A stretch of DNA of 64,000 nt from Mesorhizobium sp. WSM4904 (GCF_029674545.1 NZ_CP121354.1:3667001-3731000); one strand, 5' to 3'; shown: positions 10,462 to 19,315, counted from the first letter of the stretch. The notes: generated by a model from the sequence alone, not told the origin. Numbers and translations: made by a program.

Positions 10462-13023
10462 ATGGCAGAGTTTCCGAAAAAAGCGAAGGTCGTCATCGTC
10501 GGTCTTGGCGGTATCGTCGGCGCGTCGGTCGCCCATCACCTGATCGAGCGCGGCTGGGACGACATCGTCGGCATCGACAAGTCGGGCATCCCGACCGATA
10601 TCGGCTCGACCGCGCATGCCTCCGACTTCTGCTACACGACCAGCCACGACTTCCTGTCCTGCTGGACGACGCTCTACTCCATCGATTTCTACGAGAAGAT
10701 GGGCCACTACGCCCGCATCGGCGGCCTCGAAGTCGCCCGCGTCGGCGATAATGGCCGCATGGACGAGATCAAGCGCAAGATCGCTTCCGCCAAGGCTTTC
10801 GGCACCCGCGCGCGCCTGATCGAGCCGGCCGAGATCAAGGAGAAGTTCCCGCTGATCGAGGAGCATCTGGTGCAGGGCGGCCTCTGGGATCCCGACGCCG
10901 GCCTCGTCATCCCGCGCTCGCAAACGGTCGCCGGCAAGCTGGTCGATCAAGGCGTAGCCTCCGGCAAGCTCCAGGCTTTCGCCAATACCTCGGCCAAGGA
11001 GCTGATCGTCGAGAATGGCCGCATCAAGGGTGTGGTGACCGAGCGCGGGACGATCGAAGCCGACTATGTTGTCGTCTGCACCGGCATCTGGGGGCGGCTC
11101 ACCGCGGCACTGGTCGGCGAGGACCTGCCGGTCATGCCGATCGACCATCCGCTGACCTTCTTCGGCCCCTACAACGAGTTCGCCGGCACCGGCAAGGAGA
11201 TCGGCTGGCCGCTGCTGCGCGACCAGGGCAACTCGGCCTATATGCGCGACACCGGCGATCCGAAGACCGCCGAAGGCGGGCAGATCGAATGGGGCTATTA
11301 CGAGGAGACCAATCCGCGCCTCTGCCATCCGCGCGACCTCTTGGAAAAGGACCAGGCGCGGCTGTCGCCGTCGCAGCGCGACCTCGATATGGAGCAGATC
11401 ATGGCGCCGCTGGAGCGCGCCATGGAGCTGACGCCGATCCTCGGCGAGCTCGGTTACAATGAAGGCCATTCCTTCAACGGCCTGCTGCAGGTGACCACCG
11501 ATGGCGGCCCGTCCATGGGCGAAAGCCAGAAGGTGAGGGGGCTGTGGTATGCCGTCGCCATCTGGGTCAAGGACGGCCCGGGCATGGGCAAGCTGATCGC
11601 CGACTGGATGACCGACGGCCGCACGTCGATCGACCATCACGCCATCGACTATTCGCGCTTCTACCCGCACCAGATGAAGGAGCAGTTCATCTGGGATCGC
11701 TGCACCGAGACCGCGATGAAGGTCTACAATCCGGCCGTGCATCCGCGCGAACCCTTCTCCAAGGGCCGCAACATCCGCCGCTCGCCATTCTGGGAGCGTG
11801 AGAAGGAGCTCGGCGGCTATTTCATGGAGCTGGGCGGCTGGGAGCGGGCGCACGGCTACGCCGCCAACGAGCATCTGCTCGAGAAATACGGCAACCGCGT
11901 GCCGGTACGCGAGAACGAATGGGACAACCGCCATTTCTGGCGCGTCTCCAATGCCGAGCACCTGGCAATGAGCGAGGATTGCGGCATCGTCAACCTCTCG
12001 CATTTCTCGATGTACGACGTCGAAGGGCCGGACCACGTCGCGCTGCTGGAATGGCTGTGCGCGGCCAAGATCGGCGGCGACAACAATATCGGCAAGGGCA
12101 TCTATACCCATTTCCTCGACGAGGAAGGCATGGTACGCGCCGACTTCACGGTGATCCGCATGGCCGACCGCTGCCGGGTGATCGACGGCGCCGACGCCGG
12201 GCCGCGCGACTTCCGCTACATGCAGCGCACCGCGCAGGACAAAGGCTTCGATGTCACCGTCACCGACGTGACCGAGAAATACGTCACCATCGGCATTTGG
12301 GGGCCGAACGCGCGCACGACGCTCCAGAAGGTGGTCGAGGACCCGAATGGGCTGACGCCGGAGAACTTTCCCTTCGCGGCGATCAAGCCGATCAGGATCG
12401 GCGGCATGGATGTCACCGCCTTCCGCATCTCCTATGTCGGCGAGCAGGGCTGGGAACTCCATATGCGCTACGAGGATGGCCTGGCCGTCTGGGACGCGCT
12501 GCGCTCGACCGGCGTCATGCCGTTCGGCGTCGAGACCTACGCCAACACGCGCCGCATGGAGAAGAGCCTGCGGCTGCAGAATGCAGACCTCTTGACCGAG
12601 TACAATCTGCTCGAGGCCGATCTCGCCCGCCCGAAGGTCAAGGAGAACGACTTCTGCGGCAAGGCCAAACATCTGGAGTATCGCGCCCGCGAGCATCAAC
12701 CGGCGATGCTCTGCACGCTGGTGATGACCGAGAACACCGATTCCAAGGGCGTCGCGCGCTACCCGGTCGGCACCATGCCGGTGATGGACCCGGCGACGGG
12801 CGAGACGCTGGTCGACGAGCTCGGCCGCCGCTCCTTCACCACCTCGGTCGCCTATGGCCCGACCATCGGCAAGAACATCGCGCTCGCCTACCTGCCCTGG
12901 GCCTACTGCCAGGAAGGCCGCAGGCTGCAGGTGGAGTATTTCGGCGAGACCTATCCGGTGGAAGTCGCAAGCGTCGGCTACAAGCCGCTCTACGATCCGG
13001 AGAACCTCAAGCCGAGAAGCTGA
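10462..13023 (+). CDS. FAD-dependent oxidoreductase/GcvT fusion, dimethylglycine dehydrogenase-like (copy 1)
   Basis: 853 residues. An N-terminal FAD-binding domain (VIVGLGGIVGASVAHHL, about residues 10-27) is followed by an FAO_M-type linker and a C-terminal GcvT/aminomethyltransferase half (from about residue 480: SHFSMYDVEGPDH, YVGEQGWELHMRYEDG). This architecture oxidatively demethylates N-methylated glycines and passes the methylene group to tetrahydrofolate. The covalent-flavin His motif of DMGDH/sarcosine dehydrogenase (SSWHAAG) is here STAHASDF (His52), so substrate or flavin attachment may differ from copy 2 at 48194. GGAG precedes ATG 10462 by 9 bases; TTG at 10447 is the alternative. 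Stands alone, with a terminator just downstream. Confidence 0.8.
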   Translation: MAEFPKKAKVVIVGLGGIVGASVAHHLIERGWDDIVGIDKSGIPTDIGSTAHASDFCYTTSHDFLSCWTTLYSIDFYEKMGHYARIGGLEVARVGDNGRMDEIKRKIASAKAFGTRARLIEPAEIKEKFPLIEEHLVQGGLWDPDAGLVIPRSQTVAGKLVDQGVASGKLQAFANTSAKELIVENGRIKGVVTERGTIEADYVVVCTGIWGRLTAALVGEDLPVMPIDHPLTFFGPYNEFAGTGKEIGWPLLRDQGNSAYMRDTGDPKTAEGGQIEWGYYEETNPRLCHPRDLLEKDQARLSPSQRDLDMEQIMAPLERAMELTPILGELGYNEGHSFNGLLQVTTDGGPSMGESQKVRGLWYAVAIWVKDGPGMGKLIADWMTDGRTSIDHHAIDYSRFYPHQMKEQFIWDRCTETAMKVYNPAVHPREPFSKGRNIRRSPFWEREKELGGYFMELGGWERAHGYAANEHLLEKYGNRVPVRENEWDNRHFWRVSNAEHLAMSEDCGIVNLSHFSMYDVEGPDHVALLEWLCAAKIGGDNNIGKGIYTHFLDEEGMVRADFTVIRMADRCRVIDGADAGPRDFRYMQRTAQDKGFDVTVTDVTEKYVTIGIWGPNARTTLQKVVEDPNGLTPENFPFAAIKPIRIGGMDVTAFRISYVGEQGWELHMRYEDGLAVWDALRSTGVMPFGVETYANTRRMEKSLRLQNADLLTEYNLLEADLARPKVKENDFCGKAKHLEYRAREHQPAMLCTLVMTENTDSKGVARYPVGTMPVMDPATGETLVDELGRRSFTTSVAYGPTIGKNIALAYLPWAYCQEGRRLQVEYFGETYPVEVASVGYKPLYDPENLKPRS

Positions 13024-13045
13024 GCCTATGTTCGCCTGAACAGGC

Positions 13046-13075
13046 AAAAGGCCCGGTCGACGCCGGGCCTTTTTA
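13046..13075 (+). terminator. Intrinsic terminator after the copy-1 flavoprotein gene
   Basis: AGGCCCGG, loop TCGACG, CCGGGCCT followed by TTTTT: an eight-pair GC-rich stem and U-tract, 26 bases after the stop. Confidence 0.92.
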
Positions 13076-13111
13076 CTTTGTTCATGCCCAATTATCGCTT
13101 ACCGTCACGTC

Positions 13112-13960
13112 ATGTCCGCTTCCCGCCGAACAGGGCATTGGCTTTCGGGCGCCGCCGCGCTGGCGCTGCTCCTCGGCCTGACCGCGCGATCCGCCGCTGT
13201 CGAACCGGTCGATGTCGAGTTGGTGCTGGCGGTCGATGTGTCGCTCTCCATGTCGCCGGCCGAACTCGAGATCCAGCGCCACGGCTATGCGGCCGCGCTG
13301 ACGCATGACAACGTGCTCAAGGCCATCGCCGACGGCGCCCACGGCAAGATCGCGGTCACCTATGTCGAGTGGGCCGGCACCCGATGGCAGCGGGTCGTCG
13401 TGCCGTGGACGGTGATAGCCAATCGCTCCGATGCAGAGAGGGTCGTGGCCCAGCTCAATGCCAGTCCGCCGGACAGCGCGCGGCGCACCTCAATCTCGGG
13501 CGCGCTTGAATTCGGCAGCGACCTTTTCGCCGAAAGCGGCTTTCAGGGCACCAAGCGCGTCATCGATGTTTCGGGCGACGGACCCAACAACCAGGGTGCC
13601 CCGGTCGACATCGCGCGCGACGAGGTGGTGAGGCAAGGCATCACCATCAATGGACTGCCGCTGATGACAAGGGGCGGTTTCAGCGGCGCCTTCGACGTCG
13701 CCAATCTCGACCGCTACTACAGTGACTGCGTTATCGGCGGGCCGGGCGCCTTCATGATTCCGGTCAACGACTGGACGCAATTCCCAGAGGCAATCCGCCG
13801 CAAGCTGGTGCTGGAACTTGCCGGTCCGGCATCGAGGCAATGGGCGGCCGAAGAGGCGGCTCACCCGCCTGTCGTGCAGGCCGACGACAGGCCGGCCGCC
13901 GATTGCTTGGCCGGCGAGAAGATGTGGCGCAACCGCGGTTGGATGCTGGACAACCGCTAG
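13112..13960 (+). CDS. DUF1194 (vWA-like) exported protein
   Basis: 282 residues. Signal peptide with LSGAAALALLLGLTARSAA and a cleavage site near residue 28. It is followed by a von Willebrand A-like fold whose first strand carries the MIDAS motif DVSLS (DXSXS) in ELVLAVDVSLSMSPAE. The later DVSGDGPNN and the C-terminal REDFIxA-like region identify DUF1194, a family common in Rhizobiales and Rhodobacterales with no assigned function. Probably periplasmic and metal-binding. ATG at 13112 chosen because it gives a proper signal peptide; a +1-frame reading from 13078 is a shadow. Confidence 0.82.
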   Translation: MSASRRTGHWLSGAAALALLLGLTARSAAVEPVDVELVLAVDVSLSMSPAELEIQRHGYAAALTHDNVLKAIADGAHGKIAVTYVEWAGTRWQRVVVPWTVIANRSDAERVVAQLNASPPDSARRTSISGALEFGSDLFAESGFQGTKRVIDVSGDGPNNQGAPVDIARDEVVRQGITINGLPLMTRGGFSGAFDVANLDRYYSDCVIGGPGAFMIPVNDWTQFPEAIRRKLVLELAGPASRQWAAEEAAHPPVVQADDRPAADCLAGEKMWRNRGWMLDNR

Positions 13961-14105
13961 CAGCAATTCGTAGCGTTTCAGATCGAACTTCTGCTATGGC
14001 TGGAAAGCAAATCGCCCACGATGTCACCAGCAGCAGCAGTGTGAAGGCGCAACAGGCTGAGGGTCTCTCGCTTGTCGGCCCCTGTTGTCTTGGAGGAGCG
14101 CTAGG

Positions 14106-14726
14106 ATGAGCACCGACCGAGACACAGTGCGGTCCTATGATGCGGTTGCGGCGGAGTACGCTGCCGAGGCCGCGGCGATGCCCGGATGGGTCGCGACAGA
14201 GATCGATGCCTTCGTGACCGGACTGGGTGGCTCCGGCAGGGTGCTGGAGATCGGAAGCGGGGGCGGGCGGGATGCACTCGAACTTGAGAAGCGGGGGATC
14301 AGCGTCCGGCGCACCGACATTTCAAAGGGTTTCGTCGAACTGCTTTGCGAGAATGGCTTCGAAGCCGACTTGTTGGATCCGCTGACCGACGACCTGGCCG
14401 ACCCGCAGCGCCCCAGCACGCCATATGACGGCGTCTGGGCCTGCGCCTGCCTGATTCACGTCGCGCGCGAGGATTTCGGTAAGGTCCTTGGACGGCTTGC
14501 CGAGGTGACCCGAACCGGTGGGCGACTGCACGCCTCGGTTCGAGACGGCGATGGCGAGGATGTATCCACACATGGTGCCGCGCCCCGCCGCTATGTCGAG
14601 ACGTACTGGCGCGAACCTGCCCTGCGGTCCGCACTCACGGACGCCGGCTGGGTCGTCCGCGGGATACGTCGGTGCATGGGAAGGCCTGATGATTGGTGGC
14701 TGAGTGTTCGGGCGAGTCGGGCGTGA
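14106..14726 (+). CDS. Class I SAM-dependent methyltransferase
   Basis: 206 residues. Begins MSTDRDTVRSYDAVAAEYAA, a common start of small methyltransferases. Motif I is VLEIGSGGGRDALELE, followed by the acidic RRTDIS, DGVWACACLIHV and the post-motif GGRLHASVRDG. ATG 14106 has GGAGGAG 8-14 bases upstream; the TTG at 14085 is less likely. Substrate unknown. The sequence style (YDAVAAEYAAEAAAMPGW..., VRASRA end) is close to actinobacterial paralogues. The stop overlaps a GTG (GTGA at 14723) that begins a DUF3046-like stretch, so this piece may have been acquired from an actinobacterium. Confidence 0.8.
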   Translation: MSTDRDTVRSYDAVAAEYAAEAAAMPGWVATEIDAFVTGLGGSGRVLEIGSGGGRDALELEKRGISVRRTDISKGFVELLCENGFEADLLDPLTDDLADPQRPSTPYDGVWACACLIHVAREDFGKVLGRLAEVTRTGGRLHASVRDGDGEDVSTHGAAPRRYVETYWREPALRSALTDAGWVVRGIRRCMGRPDDWWLSVRASRA

Positions 14727-14989
14727 CGCGCACAGAGTTCTGGGCCCGCATGGAGGCGGTGTATCACGTCCGCATGCGGCACCAAAGCGGGGTCAGCTCG
14801 AAGTTCCGGTTCGGGTCGAGAGCCGAAATCAACTACCAAACAATTCCGGGAGAAGCGCAGCGGTTTTCCGTCTGGAACGTTATAGCAGGGCCGAGGTTGG
14901 CGGCTGGACGATCAGGCGCGAGTTTGCCTCCGCGCGCGGCACGATGGCAAAGTGCTCCTGGGGCCGGCGGCATCGCTCGAAGTCACTGA
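14723..14989 (+). pseudogene. Possible truncated DUF3046-like remnant
   Basis: GTG at 14723 overlaps the methyltransferase stop and opens an 88-codon frame starting MTRTEFWARMEAVYHVRM. The first 15 residues resemble the start of actinobacterial DUF3046 proteins (R.TEFW.RM...), but after that the frame loses any family resemblance and becomes Arg/Gly/Ser-rich. I read it as the broken end of a gene carried in with the methyltransferase. It could equally be a chance ORF; 14727-15005 holds no other candidate. Confidence 0.3.
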
Positions 14990-15005
14990 ACGAGGAAGAA
15001 CGACA

Positions 15006-15347
15006 ATGAAACGCCTGCTCATTCCGACCGTGTTTGCGTCTCTGCTTTGCGCCGGCAGCGCCAGCGCTCAATTCTACGGCGAGGCCGCCTGCGTGCTGTT
15101 CGAGAATGCGAACTTCCGCGGACGCTCGCTCGAAATGGGTCCCGATGACGCCACCAGTTTCGGGGGCGGGTTCTGGAACGACCGCGTCTCCTCGGTGCTT
15201 GTGCGCCCGGGCTGCACGCTCGTCGCCTACGAGCATTCCGGGATGCGCGGCCGCTCGATCGAGCTCGACCGCAGGGTTCGCAATTTCGGAGGTTCCGGCT
15301 GGAACGACCGCATCTCATCGGCCGAGTGCTATTGCGACCGATATTGA
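15006..15347 (+). CDS. Exported beta/gamma-crystallin family protein
   Basis: 113 residues. N-terminal signal peptide (MKRLLIPTVFASLLCAGSASA, cleavage about residue 21), then two Greek-key repeats: ACVLFENANFRGRSLEMG...WNDRVSSVLV and CTLVAYEHSGMRGRSIEL...WNDRISSAEC. Each repeat carries the (N/D)(N/D)XX(S/T)S calcium-binding signature as NDRVSS and NDRISS, so a calcium-binding microbial beta/gamma-crystallin acting in the periplasm is likely. Four cysteines in the mature part could form disulfides. Start at 15006 is required by the signal peptide. No operon partner. Confidence 0.82.
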   Translation: MKRLLIPTVFASLLCAGSASAQFYGEAACVLFENANFRGRSLEMGPDDATSFGGGFWNDRVSSVLVRPGCTLVAYEHSGMRGRSIELDRRVRNFGGSGWNDRISSAECYCDRY

Positions 15348-15515
15348 AGCCGACAGCCCGGGCGGCGACCGCAACCGGTGAGGCGTGCAGGGCTTTTCAG
15401 GAGTTTTCCGGGCTCTGAGTTGGGACCATGGTCGATGACCGGTCCTGCTTCATTGACAAGCCTTTTGGGCTCTGTGAGACAATTTCGCCTCACCAGACAA
15501 AAAAGGGGAACCAAA

Positions 15516-16466
15516 ATGAACAGGATCAGCATTTTCGCGGCGGCACTGACGGCTATCGTCGGATTGTCGGCGCCGGCGATGGCCGCGACGTCGCTCACCA
15601 TCGGCATCAGCGGCTGGACCGGCTTCGCGCCGCTGACTTTGGCCAAGCAGGCCGGGCTTTTCGAGAAACATGGGCTCGATGTCACGCTGAAGAAGGTTCC
15701 GCAGGCGAGCCGTCCGCTGGCGATTGCGAGCGGCGACCTGCAATGCGCGGCGACCACGGTCGAGACCTGGATGGTGTGGAACGCCAGCGGCGTCACCACC
15801 AAGCAGATATTCCAACTCGACAAATCCTATGGCGCGGACGGCATCGTGGTACGCAACGACATCAAGACGGTCGCCGACCTCAAGGGCAAGAACGTCGCGT
15901 CCTCGGCCCCCGGCACGTCGCCCTATTTCCTGCTTGCCTGGGTGCTCAACAAGAACGGCATGTCGACCAAGGACGTGACGGTCGTCAATCTGGAGCCGGA
16001 TGCGGCCGCACAAGCCTTCCTCGCTGGGCAGAACGATGCCGCCGTCACCTATGAGCCCTTCATTTCGGCGGTTCGCGACAAGGCCGACCAAGGCCATATC
16101 CTGGCGACCACGCTCGACTATCCGATGGTGATGGACACTGTCGGCTGCACGCCGGACTTCCTCAAGGCCAATCCCGATGCCGCCAAGGCGCTGGCCGACA
16201 GCTATTTCGACGCGCTCGAAATGATCAAGAAGGATCCGCAGAAGTCCTACGAAATCATGGGCGCCGACGTAAAACAGTCGGCCAAGGAATTCGAGGATTC
16301 CGCCAAATACCTGAAATGGGCTGATCGGGAAGCGAACAAGCAATTCTTCACCAAGGACTTCCAGGATTTTTCCAAGACGGCGGCGGAACTGCTGCTGCAG
16401 ATGGGGCTGATCAAGGAAGCGCCCGATGTGACGACGCTTGCCGACACCAGCGCGGTGGCCAACTGA
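15516..16466 (+). CDS. NitT/TauT-type ABC transporter substrate-binding protein
   Basis: 316 residues. Signal peptide MNRISIFAAALTAIVGLSAPAMA, then the SsuA/THI5-like type 2 periplasmic fold: TIGISGWTGFAPLTLAKQAGLFEKHGLDV, DGIVVRNDIKTVADLKGKNVA, FLAGQNDAAVTYEPF. Binds a small organic ligand for import (taurine, sulfonates, pyrimidines and nitrate are usual); the ligand cannot be told from sequence. ATG 15516 has AAAGGGGA upstream; an earlier in-frame start at 15378 would precede the signal peptide. First gene of a three-gene importer; a hairpin lies between it and the permease gene. Confidence 0.88.
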   Translation: MNRISIFAAALTAIVGLSAPAMAATSLTIGISGWTGFAPLTLAKQAGLFEKHGLDVTLKKVPQASRPLAIASGDLQCAATTVETWMVWNASGVTTKQIFQLDKSYGADGIVVRNDIKTVADLKGKNVASSAPGTSPYFLLAWVLNKNGMSTKDVTVVNLEPDAAAQAFLAGQNDAAVTYEPFISAVRDKADQGHILATTLDYPMVMDTVGCTPDFLKANPDAAKALADSYFDALEMIKKDPQKSYEIMGADVKQSAKEFEDSAKYLKWADREANKQFFTKDFQDFSKTAAELLLQMGLIKEAPDVTTLADTSAVAN

Positions 16467-16484
16467 CCGCGCATCTCCCGATCG

Positions 16485-16511
16485 ACGGCGGCGACAAGCC
16501 GCCGTTCTTTC
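16485..16511 (+). terminator. Intercistronic hairpin, partial terminator
   Basis: ACGGCGGC, loop GACAA, GCCGCCGT followed by TCTTTCT. It sits between the binding-protein and permease genes and would explain excess binding protein over membrane subunits. Confidence 0.6.
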
Positions 16512-16568
16512 TCCTTGAAGCGCGTCACGATCTTTCAGGTTCGCTCCCTGCGCTTTTTTTATTTTGCG

Positions 16569-16611
16569 CATGTCTTTGTCCCGAAACCGATTCCAACTTT
16601 CGTGAGACATG
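16569..16611. repeat. 43-bp palindromic intergenic repeat, copy 1
   Basis: CATGTC at the left end pairs with GACATG at the right, with internal CCCGAAA against TTTCGTG around a CCGATTCCAAC centre. The same architecture recurs at 26031-26077. Short palindromes of this kind are dispersed in rhizobial intergenic regions. It lies 19 bases upstream of the permease start. Confidence 0.6.
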
Positions 16612-16629
16612 TTTTAAGGACAGTGCCTG

Positions 16630-17406
16630 ATGCTGCGTCCCTTGCATCCCGTTCCGCCGGGCGCCCGAACCGCGCTCGGCATCGCCTTCTTCGTGCTCTT
16701 CGTGGCGTTCTGGGCGTGGATCACGCTTGGCGGCCATGTGAACCGGATATTCCTTGCCGACCCGCTGTCGATGCTGAAGGACGGCTGGCGGCTTCTGGTC
16801 GAGGACCGTTTCTGGCTCGACATCCTGATCACCATCTGGCGCGTCTTCGGCGGCTTCGTGCTGGCCTCGATCATTGCCGTGCCGATCGGCATAGCCATGG
16901 GTGCCTGGAAGCCCGTCGAGGCGTTTCTGGAGCCGTTCGTGTCCTTCGCCCGCTACCTGCCGGCGTCCGCCTTCATACCGCTGCTCATCCTGTGGGCCGG
17001 CATCGGTGAACTGGAAAAGCTGCTGGTGATCTTCGTCGGCTCGGTCTTCCAGGTCATCCTGATCATCGCGGTCAAGGTCGGCAGCACTCGTCGTGACTTG
17101 GTCGAAGCCGCCTATACGCTAGGGGCGACCGACAACGGCATCGTCAAGCGGGTGATCATGCCGGCCAACGCGCCCGAGATCGCCGAGACGCTGCGGCTGG
17201 TGCTCGGCTGGGCATGGACCTATGTCATCGTCGCCGAGCTGATCGGCTCGTCGTCGGGCATCGGCTATATGATCATCAACAGCCAGTCGCGGCTGGCGAC
17301 GGGGCAGATCATCTTCGGCATCATCGTCATCGGGCTGATCGGGCTCTTGTCCGATTTCGCCTTCAAGGCGCTCAACCGCTGGCTCTATCCATGGAGCCTG
17401 GCGTGA
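16630..17406 (+). CDS. NitT/TauT-type ABC transporter permease
   Basis: 258 residues with about six transmembrane helices and the BPD_transp_1 fold. The cytoplasmic coupling loop is DLVEAAYTLGATDNGIVKRVIMPANAPEI, matching the EAA...G.........I.LP consensus. Pairs with the binding protein upstream and the ATPase downstream. AAGGA lies 9 bases before ATG 16630. The stop overlaps the ATPase GTG start (GTGA at 17403). Confidence 0.9.
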   Translation: MLRPLHPVPPGARTALGIAFFVLFVAFWAWITLGGHVNRIFLADPLSMLKDGWRLLVEDRFWLDILITIWRVFGGFVLASIIAVPIGIAMGAWKPVEAFLEPFVSFARYLPASAFIPLLILWAGIGELEKLLVIFVGSVFQVILIIAVKVGSTRRDLVEAAYTLGATDNGIVKRVIMPANAPEIAETLRLVLGWAWTYVIVAELIGSSSGIGYMIINSQSRLATGQIIFGIIVIGLIGLLSDFAFKALNRWLYPWSLA

Positions 17407-18194
17407 GCAAGCTTCTGATCGAAGGCGTTTCCCGGACCTTTGCCGGGGTGAGCGGCGGACAGCCGGTGCAAGCGCTCCAGCCTGTCGACCTCGCGGTCGC
17501 GGCCAATGATTTCATCACCATCCTCGGCCCGTCCGGCTGCGGAAAATCGACCTTGCTCAGGATCGTCGCCGGGCTGGAGGCGCCAAGCACCGGCCGCGTG
17601 CTGCTCGACGGCAAAGCCGTCACGCGTCCGGGCTCGGATCGCGGCATGGTGTTCCAGTCCTACACGCTGTTCCCCTGGCTGACGGTCGCTGAAAACATCG
17701 GCTTCGGCTTGCGCGAGCGGAACATGCCCGAGCGCGAGCGCAACGACATCGTTGCATCCTATGTCGATCTCGTCGGGCTGAAGGGCTTCGAGAACCATTG
17801 GCCGAAGCAGCTTTCGGGCGGCATGCAGCAGCGCACGGCGATCGCGCGCGCGCTCGCCAACGACCCTGCAATCCTTTTGCTCGACGAGCCGTTCGGCGCG
17901 CTGGACAACCAGACGCGCGGCCTGATGCAGGAATTGCTGCTGGGCATCTGGGAGCGGCGCAAGAAGACGGTGCTGTTCGTCACCCACGACATCGAGGAAG
18001 CGATCTTCATGGCTTCGCGCGTGATCGTAATGAGCGCGCGTCCCGGCCGCATCAAATCCGATGTATCGGTCGACCTGCCGCACCCACGCCACTACACGCT
18101 GAAGACCAGCCCGGAATTCTCCACGCTGAAGGCGCAACTGACCGAAGACATCCGCATCGAGGCGATGCGGACGGCGCAGACGCAATCCGTTTAG
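17403..18194 (+). CDS. NitT/TauT-type ABC transporter ATP-binding protein
   Basis: 263 residues, GTG start overlapping the permease stop. Walker A GPSGCGKST, Q-loop MVFQSYTLFPW, signature LSGGMQQR, Walker B LLLDEPFGALD and switch His in VTHDIEEA are all intact. Energises import by the preceding permease. Convergent with the GlxA-family regulator gene, which may control or respond to the imported ligand; that is inference from adjacency. Confidence 0.93.
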   Translation: MSKLLIEGVSRTFAGVSGGQPVQALQPVDLAVAANDFITILGPSGCGKSTLLRIVAGLEAPSTGRVLLDGKAVTRPGSDRGMVFQSYTLFPWLTVAENIGFGLRERNMPERERNDIVASYVDLVGLKGFENHWPKQLSGGMQQRTAIARALANDPAILLLDEPFGALDNQTRGLMQELLLGIWERRKKTVLFVTHDIEEAIFMASRVIVMSARPGRIKSDVSVDLPHPRHYTLKTSPEFSTLKAQLTEDIRIEAMRTAQTQSV

Positions 18195-18196
18195 GT

Positions 18197-18223
18197 TTTG
18201 GACGGCCTCAAGCCGCCAAAAGT
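18197..18223. terminator. Bidirectional hairpin between convergent genes
   Basis: TTTTGG-A-CGGC, loop CTCAA, GCCG-C-CAAAA. It overlaps the last codons of the regulator gene on the minus strand and could stop transcription from the ABC operon. Confidence 0.5.
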
Positions 18224-19209
18224 TGCTTGCGGTCGACGCGTTCCTGCTGCGGCGAGCGCGCGTAGAGCTCGCGGTAGCATTTGGAGAAGTGCGAGGCGGA
18301 GACGAAGCCGCAGGCCACCGCCACTTCCACCACCGGCATCGACGACTGGATGAGCAGATGCCTGGCGCGGTCGAGCCGGATTTCCAGATAATAGCGGGCA
18401 GGTGAACGCCCCATCTCGGTGCGGAACAGGCGCTCGATCTGCCGGCGCGACAGGTCGACATGGTCGGCAATCTCGATCAGCGACAACGGCTCGGCAAGGT
18501 TCGCCTCCATCAGTTCGATGATGGTGAGCACCTTGGAATTCTGCACGCCGAGACGGGCGCGCAGCGGCAGGCGCTGGCGGTCGGTCGGGCTGCGCACGCG
18601 GTCGGTCAGAACCTGCTCGCAGACGCGGTTGACGAGGCTCTCGTCGAAATCGTCGCCGATCAGCTTCAGCATCATGTCGAGCGCCGCAGTGCCACCGGCA
18701 CAGGTGTAGACGTTCTGATCGATCTCGAAGAGGTCGGCAAAGACATTGGCTTTCGGGAATGCTTCGGAGAAGCCCGGCAGGTTCTCCCAATGGATGGCGC
18801 AGCGCTTGTTTGACAACAGGCCTGCGGCTGCCAGGACATGCGCGCCGGTGCAAAGCCCGCCGACCGCGACGCCGCGGTTGTATTCCTCGCGCAGCCAGGC
18901 GAAGGCCGACTTGTTGTGGTAGCGCTCGACATTGATGCCGCTGCAGACGATCGCCATGTTCGGCCTGTCCGGCCCGGCCATCTTCTTGCGCTCTTCCTCG
19001 AGCGAGGTGTTGACGGCGCATTCGACGCCGTTCGAGGCGCGCACTGGTTTGCCGTCGATGCTGGCCAAACGCCAGCTATAGGCCTCGTAGCCGAGCATCC
19101 GGTTGGCCGAGCGCAGCGGGTCGAGCGCCGTCGCGAAGGCGATCATGGTGAAGTCGGGGATAAGGAAGAATACAAACGATCTCTTGATCGGGTGCTTTAC
19201 GGCATTCAC
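18208..19209 (-). CDS. GlxA/GbdR-like AraC-type transcriptional regulator
   Basis: 333 residues. An N-terminal DJ-1/PfpI amidase-like ligand domain (FVFFLIPDFTMIAFATALDPLR..., VGGLCTGAHVLAAAG, CAGGTAALDMML) is followed from about residue 225 by two AraC helix-turn-helix motifs (LSLIEIADHVDLSRRQIERLF, MPVVEVAVACGFVSASHFSKCY). This two-domain arrangement is shared by GbdR, CdhR and ArgR-type regulators of betaine, carnitine and arginine catabolism. That fits the methylated-amine genes in this window. An almost perfect palindrome at 19316-19337, about 107 bases upstream of its start, is a candidate autoregulatory site. Confidence 0.85.
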   Translation of the reverse strand: MNAVKHPIKRSFVFFLIPDFTMIAFATALDPLRSANRMLGYEAYSWRLASIDGKPVRASNGVECAVNTSLEEERKKMAGPDRPNMAIVCSGINVERYHNKSAFAWLREEYNRGVAVGGLCTGAHVLAAAGLLSNKRCAIHWENLPGFSEAFPKANVFADLFEIDQNVYTCAGGTAALDMMLKLIGDDFDESLVNRVCEQVLTDRVRSPTDRQRLPLRARLGVQNSKVLTIIELMEANLAEPLSLIEIADHVDLSRRQIERLFRTEMGRSPARYYLEIRLDRARHLLIQSSMPVVEVAVACGFVSASHFSKCYRELYARSPQQERVDRKQLLAA

Positions 19210-19315
19210 GGGTGAACCTCACGCGGCCATGACGCGAACAGAATGTCGCTAATAGCATAGCGACATCAGGAAAAATAATTCTTGTCAATCGGGTAGGCGG
19301 CTAAGTGAAGATTAA

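Noticed and set aside
10423..13047. 874-codon minus-strand frame opposite the copy-1 flavoprotein
   Set aside because: Antisense shadow with no domain; GXGXXG and GcvT motifs are on the plus strand.
15516..18194. Reading the ABC importer as a thiamine-precursor (ThiXYZ) transporter
   Set aside because: No THI-box precedes it and the binding protein does not show a ThiY-specific motif I can name; proximity to the thi operon alone is weak.
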